From Chloroflexia bacterium SDU3-3 (lineage in GTDB: Bacteria > Chloroflexota > Chloroflexia > Chloroflexales > Roseiflexaceae): a stretch of DNA of 64,000 nt. The stretch is from positions 212,494 to 276,493 of the forward strand of contig WBOU01000004.1 of NCBI GenBank assembly GCA_009268125.1, given 5' to 3'. This document shows, one piece after another, positions 16,871-24,388 of this stretch (position 1 is the stretch's first letter; each line of letters starts with the position of its first letter). The notes under the pieces were generated by a model. That model made no database searches. It was not told where the DNA came from and saw only the letters and a list, made by a program, of their open reading frames with translations. The position numbers were made by a program, and so were the translations under genes.

Positions 16871-18274
16871 ATGGTCATGGCTCTGGCGACAAAGCAATCG
16901 GATTGTGCGACACAGGCCCCGCCCACGCGGCGCGCGCGGGTGTTTCGGCTGGCGCTGCCAGCGGTGGGCGAGCAGGTGCTCAACACCTTTGTGGGCCTGG
17001 CCGACACCTTCCTCATAGGCCACCTCAGCTGGCAGGCGGCCCAGCAGCTGGGCTACACCAGCACCGACGCGCTGAACGGCGTGGGCCTGGCCAACCAGGT
17101 CGTGGGCCTGATCACCGTGCTGTTCAGCGCGGTGGGCGTGGGGGCCACGGCGGTGATCGCCCGCTCGCGCGGCTCGAAGGACATGGCCTCGGCCAACCTG
17201 GCCCTACGCCAGTCGCTGCTGATCGGCCTGGGCATGGGCCTGCTCTCTACCCTGCTCATGCTGCTGCTGGCCCCGGCCACCATGGACATGCTCGGCGCGG
17301 CCCCCGAGGTCAGGCCGCTGGGCGTCGAGTTCCTGCAGATCGCCGCGCTCTCGTTCGCGCCTGCGGCGGTGCTGTTCTTGGCCACCTCGGCGCTGCGCGG
17401 CGCGGGCGACACCAAGACCCCGCTGTGGATCATGCTGGTGGTCAACGCCATCAACATCCTCGGCTCGTGGCTGCTGATCAACGGCAACCTCGGCGCGCCC
17501 GCGCTGGGCGTGCGCGGCACCGCCATCGGCGCATCCGCCGCCCGCACCGTCGGCGCGCTCATACTGCTGGCCATCCTGCTGCGCAGCGGGCGCGGCGGCA
17601 TGCGGCTCAGCTTCGACCTGCGCCCGCACGTGGAGATGATCAAGCGCATCCTGCGCATCGGCGCGCCCAGCGGGCTGGAGCAGCTGGTGTTCCAGGGCGC
17701 GATCCTGATCTTCGTGCGCTTCGTCACCGGCCTGGGCACGGTGGCCTACGCCGCCCACAACGTGGTGCTCAACATCGAGTCGCTCTCGTTCCTGCCCGGC
17801 TTTGGCTACGCCATCGCCGCCTCGGCGCTGGTGGGCTACAACCTGGGCGCTGGCAGCCCCGCCGACGCCGAGGCCGATGTCTACGAGGCCCAGATCCAGG
17901 GCACCCTGATGATGAGCGCACTAGGCGTGGTGATGATGCTCTTCCCCCACCAGCTGATCAGCCTGTTCACCCCCGACCCCGCCGTGGCCGACGCGGGCGC
18001 GAACGCCATGCGGCTGGCGGGCCTGTTCCAGCCGCTGCTGGCCGTCAACTTCATTATGTCGGGCGGCCTGCGCGGCGCGGGCGACACCCGCTGGCCCCTG
18101 ATCACCAAGCTGATCAGCACCTGGGGCGTGCGCCTGCCGCTGATCATGCTGATGCTGCACCTGGGCTGGGGCCTGACTGGCGTGTGGATCGGCATGACCT
18201 TCGACTTTGGCGTGCAGGCAACCTTGGCGTGGTGGCAGTTCCAGCGCGGCAAGTGGAAGCATCAGAGGGTGTAG
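16871..18274 (+). CDS. MATE-family multidrug/Na+ (H+) antiporter
   Basis: The 467-residue protein has 12 predicted membrane segments in two related halves. The repeated motif ALRGAGDTKTPLWIMLVVNAINI (first half) and GLRGAGDTRWPLITKLIST (second half) is a MATE hallmark. It exports cationic organic compounds using ion gradients. The second ATG (16877) sits at better distance from GGAG (16864-16867), so the true N-terminus may be two residues shorter. The next gene begins 2 bp after its stop, so the two are co-translated. Confidence 0.9.
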   Translation: MVMALATKQSDCATQAPPTRRARVFRLALPAVGEQVLNTFVGLADTFLIGHLSWQAAQQLGYTSTDALNGVGLANQVVGLITVLFSAVGVGATAVIARSRGSKDMASANLALRQSLLIGLGMGLLSTLLMLLLAPATMDMLGAAPEVRPLGVEFLQIAALSFAPAAVLFLATSALRGAGDTKTPLWIMLVVNAINILGSWLLINGNLGAPALGVRGTAIGASAARTVGALILLAILLRSGRGGMRLSFDLRPHVEMIKRILRIGAPSGLEQLVFQGAILIFVRFVTGLGTVAYAAHNVVLNIESLSFLPGFGYAIAASALVGYNLGAGSPADAEADVYEAQIQGTLMMSALGVVMMLFPHQLISLFTPDPAVADAGANAMRLAGLFQPLLAVNFIMSGGLRGAGDTRWPLITKLISTWGVRLPLIMLMLHLGWGLTGVWIGMTFDFGVQATLAWWQFQRGKWKHQRV

Positions 18275-18276
18275 CC

Positions 18277-19089
18277 ATGGTCGATCTTGCCCCCAGCAAC
18301 CCCTTTGGCCTAGCCCTGCCCTCGCCCGTGATGGTGGCGGCGGGCTGCCTGGGCTACGGCGTCGAGTACCGCCAGGGCATCGAGTGGCGCGGCCTGGGCG
18401 CGCTGGTCACCCGCACCACCACCCTGCGCCCGCTGCGCGTGGCCCGCCCGCCCCGCCTGATCGAGACCGCATCCGGCCTGCTGGGCGTGGGGCCGTGGCC
18501 CAACCCCGGCATCGAGCACGTGCTCGACCGCCACGCGCCGGTGTGGGCGGGCATGCCCATGCCGGTCATCCTCAGCATTGCGGGCAGCGCCCACGAGTGC
18601 GGCCAGATCGCGGGCATGATCGAGGGGGTGGAGGGCGTGGCCGGGCTAGAGCTGGCCGTGCCCGAGGAGCCGGGGCGGGCCGCCGCGCTGGTGGCGGCGG
18701 TGCGGCGCAGCTGCATGCTGCCGCTGCTGGCCAAGCTGCCGCTGCTCGCGCCCGCGCCGCTGCTGGCCCTGGCCCAGGCTGTGGCCCAGGCCGGTGCCGA
18801 TACGCTCACCCTGTTTGCGCCGCCCGCCGCCGCCTACCCCGACCCGGCCACTGGCGAGCTGCTGGCTGGCTGGCTGGCTGGCCCCGCCGTGCGCCCGCTG
18901 GTGCTCCAGCGCCTGGCCGAGGTGCTGCCCCAGCTCACCCTGCCGGTGGCGGCCTGCGGCGGCGTGACCAGCGCGGCGGATGCCCGCCTGCTCCTAGCGG
19001 CGGGCGCGGCGGCGGTGCAGCTCGGCTCGGCGCTGCTGGCCGACCCCCACGCCGCAGGCGCGGTCGCCGCCGCTATGGCGCAGCCGTGA
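18277..19089 (+). CDS. Dihydroorotate dehydrogenase-like flavoprotein, degenerate active site
   Basis: The 270-residue protein follows the class 1B PyrD TIM barrel: LALPSPVMVAAGCLGYG, then LVTRTTTLRPL, then RLIETASGLLGVGPWPNPG (compare the family's PR-x-ET-x-SG--N--G-QNPG), and ends ACGGVTSAADARLLLAAGAAAVQLGSALL (phosphate-binding GG-x-(S/T) loop). However, the catalytic N-x-S-C-P-N segment is replaced by LELAVPEEPG, and the later N-(T/S) site by LFAPPAAA. FMN binding may persist while dihydroorotate oxidation is unlikely. About 30 residues shorter than usual. It is coupled to the MATE gene and overlaps the convergent gene by 17 bp. Not safe to call pyrD. Confidence 0.75.
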   Translation: MVDLAPSNPFGLALPSPVMVAAGCLGYGVEYRQGIEWRGLGALVTRTTTLRPLRVARPPRLIETASGLLGVGPWPNPGIEHVLDRHAPVWAGMPMPVILSIAGSAHECGQIAGMIEGVEGVAGLELAVPEEPGRAAALVAAVRRSCMLPLLAKLPLLAPAPLLALAQAVAQAGADTLTLFAPPAAAYPDPATGELLAGWLAGPAVRPLVLQRLAEVLPQLTLPVAACGGVTSAADARLLLAAGAAAVQLGSALLADPHAAGAVAAAMAQP

Positions 19090-19672
19090 GCGCGCCGCTC
19101 TGCGCGTCGTGCAGCCAGCCCACCATGTGCAGGCACTCGGCGGCCAGATCGTGGGCCAGCGCCGGGTCGGCGGCCAGGAACGGCAGGATGTAGCGGCTGT
19201 CGACCGCCTCCACCTCGGCGGTGGCGATAAAGCTGGGCGGCGGGCACAGCCGCGCCACGCCGCTGGTGTAGCGCGTGTGCCAGCTGGCCGCAGGCGGCTC
19301 GCCCGCGAACCCCGTGAGCGACACCAGCACGCTGGCCGTGGCCTCGGCGGTGGTGCCGCCGCAGCGGCGGTGCAGCAGCCGCTCAAGCTCGCCGCTGGGC
19401 TGCGCGGCCCCGCTGGATTCGCACAGCAGCGGCGGCCCCTCGCCAGCGGGCAGCGGCGCGGGCGCGGGGAACAGCGGCCTGCCGTGCCGCAGCGATACCC
19501 GCCCGGTCACCGACAGGTAGGCGTAGACCCCGATGAGCAGCCCGCTCACCAGAGTCACAGGCGTGAGCCGTGGGCCGATCAGCCGCCCCAGCGGGGTGGT
19601 CGGCCCCATCAGGGCGTGGGCGCGGTGCAGCAGCAGGCTGCTTGGTGGCAGTCGGTCATCGGCGTGGTGCAT
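19073..19672 (-). CDS. Hypothetical membrane-anchored protein
   Basis: Reading from ATG 19672, the 199-residue protein has a cytoplasmic N-terminus, one membrane segment (about 40-57, VTLVSGLLIGVYAYLSV), then a soluble domain with paired Cys (RLLHRRCGGT, LLCESS) and a helical end LAADPALAHDLAAECLHMVGWLHD. An upstream ATG at 19717 would add 15 residues; no clear ribosome-binding site decides. The last 17 bp overlap the end of the DHOD-like gene tail to tail. No family recognised. Confidence 0.55.
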   Translation of the reverse strand: MHHADDRLPPSSLLLHRAHALMGPTTPLGRLIGPRLTPVTLVSGLLIGVYAYLSVTGRVSLRHGRPLFPAPAPLPAGEGPPLLCESSGAAQPSGELERLLHRRCGGTTAEATASVLVSLTGFAGEPPAASWHTRYTSGVARLCPPPSFIATAEVEAVDSRYILPFLAADPALAHDLAAECLHMVGWLHDAQSGALTAAP

Positions 19673-20050
19673 GGCATTTTCGCGGGTGGTCGTTTGATCT
19701 ACGTATGATGATAGCATATCCCCGTCACGGCGTTCGGTCGGGCGGGGGAAAAGCGGCACGGCGGCCAGCGGCAGGCCTTCCCGCGCTGGGCTGGATCATG
19801 GCCAGCGGCGGCTATGCGGCACCCCGCGCGGGATGGGCGAGGCCGCTTTTTTTTGCGTCGCGCTGCGGCAGCGGCCTAGCGGCCATAGGCAAGCGCCAAG
19901 GGCATCTGCGCAGCTGCCTGCTATCCTACGACAGGCGGTCGTTTTCTTGAGGGGATGGCCGCACTGCTGCCCGTCATTGCCCGCCTGTTCACATTCGTCC
20001 GCCGTCGCCTACCGCAGCCGTTGCGCATGCTAGGGCAGTTCCTCGGCATT

Positions 20051-20240
20051 GCCCCCGAGCGATTGCCCACAGCTCCCGAGCGATTGCCCACAGCCCCCGA
20101 GCAGTTGCCCATAGCTCCCGAGCAGTTGCCCATAGCTCCTGAGCGATTGCCCATAGCTCCCGAGCGGTTGCCCATAGCTCCCAAGTGATTGCCCACAGCT
20201 CCCGAGCGGTTGCCCACAGCTCCCGAGCGGTTGCCCACGC
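20051..20240 (+). repeat. 21-bp tandem array, 9 copies (composite element A, part 1)
   Basis: Nine units of CTCCCGAGCGATTGCCCACA+G with C/T and A/G variants at fixed positions. The 5' flank GCTAGGGCAGT and 3' flank are shared with the 11-copy array at 35435-35664. The region 19673-20675 contains no recognised gene. In one frame the array reads as a seven-residue peptide repeat, but there are no signs of a gene. Confidence 0.9.
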
Positions 20241-20285
20241 TCGTTTTTTGGGGTGCGCTACACGTTTGTGGGTGCTGTCGGCGCG

Positions 20286-20463
20286 GTGGGTGGATGCCCT
20301 GCGCGGGCGGCGCACAGGGGCCAGCCCCTGTGAACCCCGCCAGGGGGCATCGCCCCCTTGGAACCCCCAATGTTCAGCGTTCCGATGCTGCCAGTTGGTG
20401 GCTGATGTTCGTGCACAGGGCCAGCAAAACACCATAGGCACCTTCGCCGCATGGGCCGGGTGG
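20286..20463 (+). repeat. Family-3 element, copy A
   Basis: The ~178-bp element contains the hairpin ACAGGGGCCAGCCCCTGT and a second hairpin AGGGGGCATCGCCCCCTT. It ends in CACCTTCGCCGCATGGGCCG. It lies directly after the 21-bp array, linked by a ~45-bp spacer also conserved at the 35.4-kb copy. Followed by three family-1 reverse units (20490-20575). Confidence 0.85.
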
Positions 20464-20675
20464 ATAAGGGGGCGTTTCTCCCTCTCGTGCTCTCGGGCCT
20501 TTGTGGTATTTGTCCCCTTGGAGCCTTGGGGTCTTGGTGGTGAAAAATCCTCGCGCCTTCGCGCCTTCGTGGTATTCGTCCCCTGCCAGAATCGCATGCT
20601 TTCTGCTACACTGTGCCTGACTGCCGCCCCGACCGATGTGGGGCGTGTGCCGAAGGAGAGGAGAGGGAGAGGATC

Positions 20676-21518
20676 ATGCAACAGACCGCAGGCGCACCCG
20701 CCTATGTGATCGATGTCAATACCGAGAACTTCCAGCGCGACGTGGTGGAGCGCTCGCGGCAGCAGCCGGTGGTGGTGGATCTGTGGGCACCCTGGTGCCA
20801 GCCCTGCCGCACGCTCGGCCCGATTCTTGAGCGGCTGGCCGCCGAGGCGCGCGGCGCGTGGCTGCTGGCCAAGGTGAACGTCGACCAGAACCCGCAGATC
20901 TCGCAGATGTTTGGGGTGCAGGGCATCCCCGCCGTCAAGGCGGTGTGGCAGGAGCGGCTGGTGGATGAGTTTACCGGCGCGCTGCCCGAGTCGCAGGTGC
21001 GGGCCTGGCTCAAGCGCTTCCTGCCCGCCGCTACCGCCGCACCTGCCGCGCCCGCCGAAGATCTGGCCGCGCTGGAGGCCAGCGACCCGCGCGAGGCGGC
21101 GGCGCGCTACCGCGTGCTGCTGGCCGAGCAGCCCACCGACGAGCTGCGCCTAGCGCTGGGCCGCCTGCTGCTGCTCCAGGGCAGCGACGAGGCCCTGGCC
21201 CTGCTGGGCGAGATCGCGCCGGGCAGCCCCGCCCACAGCCGCGCCCAGGGCATGCTCTCCTTCCCCGAGTTCTTCCTGGCCGCCACCGACGCCGCAGCCG
21301 AAGGCCCCAGCGGCGCGGCCTACGCCCAGGCCGCCGCCGACGCGCGGGCGGGCCGCCACGCCGAGGCCGCCCAGGCCCTGCTGGGCATCGTGGCCCGCGA
21401 CCGTGGGTTCCGCGCCGACGCGGGGCGCAAGGCGCTGCTGGCCCTGCTGGCAACCCTGGGCGATGAGAACCCGCTGGCGAGCGAGTACCGCCGCAAGCTC
21501 AGCGCGTTGCTGTTCTAG
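20676..21518 (+). CDS. Thioredoxin-domain/TPR protein, CnoX (YbbN)-like
   Basis: The 280-residue protein has an N-terminal thioredoxin fold (about 8-115) with WAPWCQPC (C41 and C44) and the cis-Pro segment GVQGIPAVKAV, then a helical C-terminal half (about 130-280) with TPR-like helices as in E. coli YbbN/CnoX, a redox-linked chaperone that hands clients to GroEL. E. coli CnoX lacks the full CxxC, whereas here both cysteines are present, so disulfide reduction is possible. GGAGAGG is well placed before ATG 20676. Single gene, overlapping the convergent glycosyltransferase gene by 20 bp. Confidence 0.85.
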   Translation: MQQTAGAPAYVIDVNTENFQRDVVERSRQQPVVVDLWAPWCQPCRTLGPILERLAAEARGAWLLAKVNVDQNPQISQMFGVQGIPAVKAVWQERLVDEFTGALPESQVRAWLKRFLPAATAAPAAPAEDLAALEASDPREAAARYRVLLAEQPTDELRLALGRLLLLQGSDEALALLGEIAPGSPAHSRAQGMLSFPEFFLAATDAAAEGPSGAAYAQAAADARAGRHAEAAQALLGIVARDRGFRADAGRKALLALLATLGDENPLASEYRRKLSALLF

Positions 21519-22599
21519 CCAGCGCCTCGCGGTAGACCCGCTCCACCTCCGCCGCCATGCGCTCGCGACTGAACAGCGCATGGGCGCGGGCCTGGGCGGC
21601 GGCGGCGTAGCGCTGGCGCAGCGCAGCGTCGCCCAGCAGCGTGCGGATGGCCTGGCCCATGGCGGCGGGGTCGCCGGGCGGCACCACCAGCCCGGTCTCG
21701 CCGTGCAGGTTCACGAAGCTGGTGCCCGTGCCCAGCTCGGTGCTGACGCTGGGCACCCCGCTGGCCAGCGCCTCGATCAGGGCCAGCCCCAGCGCCTCGG
21801 AGCGCAGGTGGGCGGGCAGCACGAACACATCGGCGCTGCGGTAGAGCGTGGGCAGGTCGGCGTCGGCCACGTCGCCCGCGAAGCGCACGCGCTGGGCGAT
21901 GCCCAGCGCCTGGGCCTGGGCCTCCAGCCGCGCCTGCTCCGGCCCGCTGCCCGCGATCGTCAGGCGGGCATCCACATCGCGCATCGCATCCAGCAGGATA
22001 TGCAGGCCCTTGTAGTAGCGCAGCCGCCCCACAAACAGCACGTGGTCGGCCTTCCCCTGGCGGGGCGCGGCGGGCTGGAAGCGGCCCACGTCGATGCCCA
22101 GCGGCACCACCTGGCACTTGGCGGCGTGGCGGCGCAGCACCGGCGACGAGGCGATGTAGGCCGGGCTGGTGGCCATGATCGTGCGGGCGCGGCGCAGCGT
22201 CAGCCCCATGAGCGGGCGGTAGATCCGCAGGAGATTCTGCTGACGTACGATGTCGCTGTGGTAGGTGATCACCAGCGGCGCGCCGCCGGGCACGGCCAGC
22301 GCGGCTAGGTCGCCGGGCGGGTAGGGGAAGTGCAGGTGCACCACGTCGGGGCGCAGCCCGCGCGCGAAGCCCAGCATGGCTAGGCTGAGCGGGGTGGACG
22401 CCGCGTGCAGCAGCCGCGCCGCCTTGATCACGGTCAGCTGGGGATGGGGCCGCTCGATCTGGCTCTGGCCATCCAGGCTGGTCACCAGCACCGTCACGCG
22501 GTGGCCGCGCCCCACCAGCAGCTCGCCCAGGTCGCGCACGTGGTTCTCGATCCCGCCGACCACCGGCGCGTAGTCCTTATAGATGTGTACGATATGCAT
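21499..22599 (-). CDS. GT4-family glycosyltransferase
   Basis: The protein (366 residues from ATG 22599; an in-frame ATG at 22608 adds three) shows both GT-B halves: N-terminal MHIVHIYKDYAPVVGGIENHV with the Gly-rich acceptor loop, and C-terminal VLFVGRLRYYKGLHILLDAM plus the E-x7-E region SEALGLALIEALASGVPSV that binds the nucleotide-sugar. Retaining GT4 enzymes of this shape usually add mannose or glucose to lipid or polysaccharide. Substrate unknown. It stands alone; its 3' end overlaps the thioredoxin/TPR gene. Confidence 0.9.
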   Translation of the reverse strand: MHIVHIYKDYAPVVGGIENHVRDLGELLVGRGHRVTVLVTSLDGQSQIERPHPQLTVIKAARLLHAASTPLSLAMLGFARGLRPDVVHLHFPYPPGDLAALAVPGGAPLVITYHSDIVRQQNLLRIYRPLMGLTLRRARTIMATSPAYIASSPVLRRHAAKCQVVPLGIDVGRFQPAAPRQGKADHVLFVGRLRYYKGLHILLDAMRDVDARLTIAGSGPEQARLEAQAQALGIAQRVRFAGDVADADLPTLYRSADVFVLPAHLRSEALGLALIEALASGVPSVSTELGTGTSFVNLHGETGLVVPPGDPAAMGQAIRTLLGDAALRQRYAAAAQARAHALFSRERMAAEVERVYREALARTATR

Positions 22600-22718
22600 G
22601 CGCCCCATGGTACTCGAAAATCCTTCGACCGCTGCGGATTCTCCTGCGCTGGCGCGGCCCGCTGCGCCAGCCGTACCGCCCGCGCCCCACGGCGCAGGCA
22701 GAGGGTAGAGCGCGACCT

Positions 22719-23594
22719 ATGGCTTTTGAAACCCAGCCCGAAGACGAGCACGATACGCCGCAGCCCGACCCGCGCAACCGCCTGAACGACCTGACCGGGC
22801 GCGAGTGGACCTACGCGCTGCGCTCGGTGCTGGCCACCCGCTACCCCACCAGCGGCGCGGCCAGCTACGCCCACGCGCTGCGCCGCGCCCACCCCTCGCC
22901 CAAGCCGCCCCAGCTGATGGCCGAGCTGATCCGCTTCTTCACCAAGCGCGGCGGGCGCGTGCTCGACCCGTTCGCGGGCGTGGGCGGCACGCTGCTGGCC
23001 TGCGCCATGGAGGGGCGGCGCGGCGTGGGCGTGGAGCTCTCGCCCGAGTACGCCGCGATCTACGCCCAGGTTTCCGCCGAGCTGGGCCTAGCGCCGCAGC
23101 AGATGGTGGTGGGCGACGCGCGGCGGCTGGCCGAGTACGAGGCGGTGCGTGCCGAGCCATTCGACCTCATCCTCACCGACCCGCCCTACGCGCAGATGAT
23201 GGCCAAGCCCAAGACCGGCCAGCGCAAGAAGCGCGGCCAGGGCGAGGCCACGCCCTTCACGCTCGACCCCGCCGACCTGGGCAACCTGGCCTACGCCGAG
23301 TTCCTGGCCGAGCTGCGCGGCATTCTGGCGGGCGCGCTGCCGCTGCTGCGGCCCCACGGCTACCTGGTGCTGTTCACCAAGGATCTGCAGCCCACCCGCG
23401 AGCGCCACCACATGCTGCACGCCGATATCGTGGAAGCGCTCTACGATCTGCCCGGCCTGACCTATCGCGGCTACCGCATCTGGCACGACATGAGCCAGAA
23501 CCTCTACCCGTTCGGCTACCCCTTCGCCTTCGTGGCCAACCAGGTCCACCAGTTCATCCTGATCTTTCGCCGCGAGCCTGAGGGTGCGGCTTAG
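22719..23594 (+). CDS. Orphan DNA (N4-cytosine or N6-adenine) methyltransferase-like protein
   Basis: The 291-residue protein has SAM motif I VLDPFAGVGGTLLA (82-95), acidic motif II GVGVELSPEY, motif III GDARRL and catalytic motif IV LILTDPPYAQMM (DPPY 154-157), in that order. The segment HPSPKPPQLMAELIRFF (58-74) before motif I is the motif X region. No restriction endonuclease or specificity subunit is near, so it would be an orphan enzyme. A role on RNA is not excluded, since DPPY also occurs in some RNA m6A/m2G enzymes. A KRGQGEATPF insert after DPPY may form the target loop. Divergent from the GT4 gene. Confidence 0.8.
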   Translation: MAFETQPEDEHDTPQPDPRNRLNDLTGREWTYALRSVLATRYPTSGAASYAHALRRAHPSPKPPQLMAELIRFFTKRGGRVLDPFAGVGGTLLACAMEGRRGVGVELSPEYAAIYAQVSAELGLAPQQMVVGDARRLAEYEAVRAEPFDLILTDPPYAQMMAKPKTGQRKKRGQGEATPFTLDPADLGNLAYAEFLAELRGILAGALPLLRPHGYLVLFTKDLQPTRERHHMLHADIVEALYDLPGLTYRGYRIWHDMSQNLYPFGYPFAFVANQVHQFILIFRREPEGAA

Positions 23595-23606
23595 CAGAAT
23601 CGCAGC

Positions 23607-23637
23607 GGCCCGCCCCCACGAGCAGGGCGGGCCGCGC
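23607..23637 (+). terminator. GC-rich hairpin after the methyltransferase gene
   Basis: CGGCCCGCCC and GGGCGGGCCG flank a ~10-nt loop between two convergent genes. There is no long T run, so it is a weaker candidate, possibly bidirectional. Confidence 0.5.
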
Positions 23638-23648
23638 TGCCGCAGGCG

Positions 23649-24251
23649 CTACGCGCCCACGTACTGACGCACAAGCTCGATCAGCCTGGCCAGCTCGGCG
23701 GGCATGCGCTCGTCGCCCTCCACCGCGCTGTAGCTGTACTCCTGGCCCTGCACCACTACGCTCACAGTGTAGCTGAAGCGGTCGCAGCATGGGTTTTTGG
23801 GCTGGTAGCTGCCCGGCGCGAGCGCGGTGATGCCGGTGTCGGCCAGCTGCTGGATGAATCGGCTGGCCGCCGCCGCATCGGCCTGGACGATCTGCATGGT
23901 CTGGCCGTCGCCGCCGCCCTTCACCACCGAGCCATCGGCGCGGATGCTGTAGCTTTCATCCACCCCGGCGAAGCCCCCGCTGCGGTGCAGCCGCACGATC
24001 ACCTCGTCGGCGGCGGGCGCATCGGCCTGGGCGGTGGGCGCGGCGCTTGGGATGGCGGTGGGCGATGCCGCCGCTGCGGTGGGGCTTGGTGCCGGGCTGG
24101 GCGCGGGTGCTGCGGTGGGCGCGGGCGCGGCGGTGATCTGGGCGGGCGGCGCTGTCTGGGCGGGCTGGGTGGGCGCTGGGGCGGCGCTCGGGGCCGCGCC
24201 GCAGGCGGCCAGGGCTAGGGCCACGCCCAGCAGGGCGCAGAGCTGTCGCAT
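23649..24251 (-). CDS. Putative lipoprotein of unknown function
   Basis: The 200-residue protein begins with a lipoprotein signal (RQLCALLGVALALAAC, Cys about 17), then an 65-residue Ala/Pro/Thr linker, then a globular domain: EVIVRLHRSGGFAGVDESYSI, a Gly-rich turn, and QPKNPCCDRFSYTVSVVVQGQEYSY with an adjacent Cys pair. This domain resembles the protealysin-inhibitor/emfourin-like fold pattern (LxRSGGFAG--), a family known to inhibit metalloproteases; I offer this as an inference. GAGAGGAG precedes ATG 24251. Downstream of the LLM oxidoreductase gene, behind a strong terminator. Confidence 0.75.
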   Translation of the reverse strand: MRQLCALLGVALALAACGAAPSAAPAPTQPAQTAPPAQITAAPAPTAAPAPSPAPSPTAAAASPTAIPSAAPTAQADAPAADEVIVRLHRSGGFAGVDESYSIRADGSVVKGGGDGQTMQIVQADAAAASRFIQQLADTGITALAPGSYQPKNPCCDRFSYTVSVVVQGQEYSYSAVEGDERMPAELARLIELVRQYVGA

Positions 24252-24320
24252 ATCGGGGTCTCCTCTCGCTGGTGCTGCATGTACGACGCCCGCCCGCGCC
24301 CTGGGGTTCCGCAGGCGCAC

Positions 24321-24375
24321 GGCGTGAAGAAGCCCTCTCCCCGTACAGTGTGCAGAGAGAGGGCTTCTTCACGCC
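24321..24375 (-). terminator. Strong hairpin terminator of the LLM oxidoreductase gene
   Basis: A perfect 19-bp inverted repeat, GGCGTGAAGAAGCCCTCTC (24321-24339) with its complement at 24357-24375. It begins 13 bp after the stop of the LLM gene. The stem itself provides CTTCTTC in place of a pure T run. Confidence 0.75.
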
Positions 24376-24388
24376 ATGCGAGCCGCGC

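Noticed and set aside
16903-19089. 728-codon plus-strand frame through the MATE gene
   Set aside because: Only its last part (18277-19089) is a gene; the rest is a shifted frame of the MATE gene.
19800-19860. Weak hairpin followed by T8 (GCGGC...GCCGC)
   Set aside because: The stem is only 5 bp and no plus-strand gene precedes it; not called as a terminator.
19955-20188. Possible protein with a seven-residue repeat over the 21-bp array
   Set aside because: The array also reads in the other strand and at 35.4 kb in another setting, without a start site or domain; the DNA repeat explains it.
20051-20240. CRISPR array
   Set aside because: Units are contiguous 21-bp repeats without unique spacers, and no cas gene is present.
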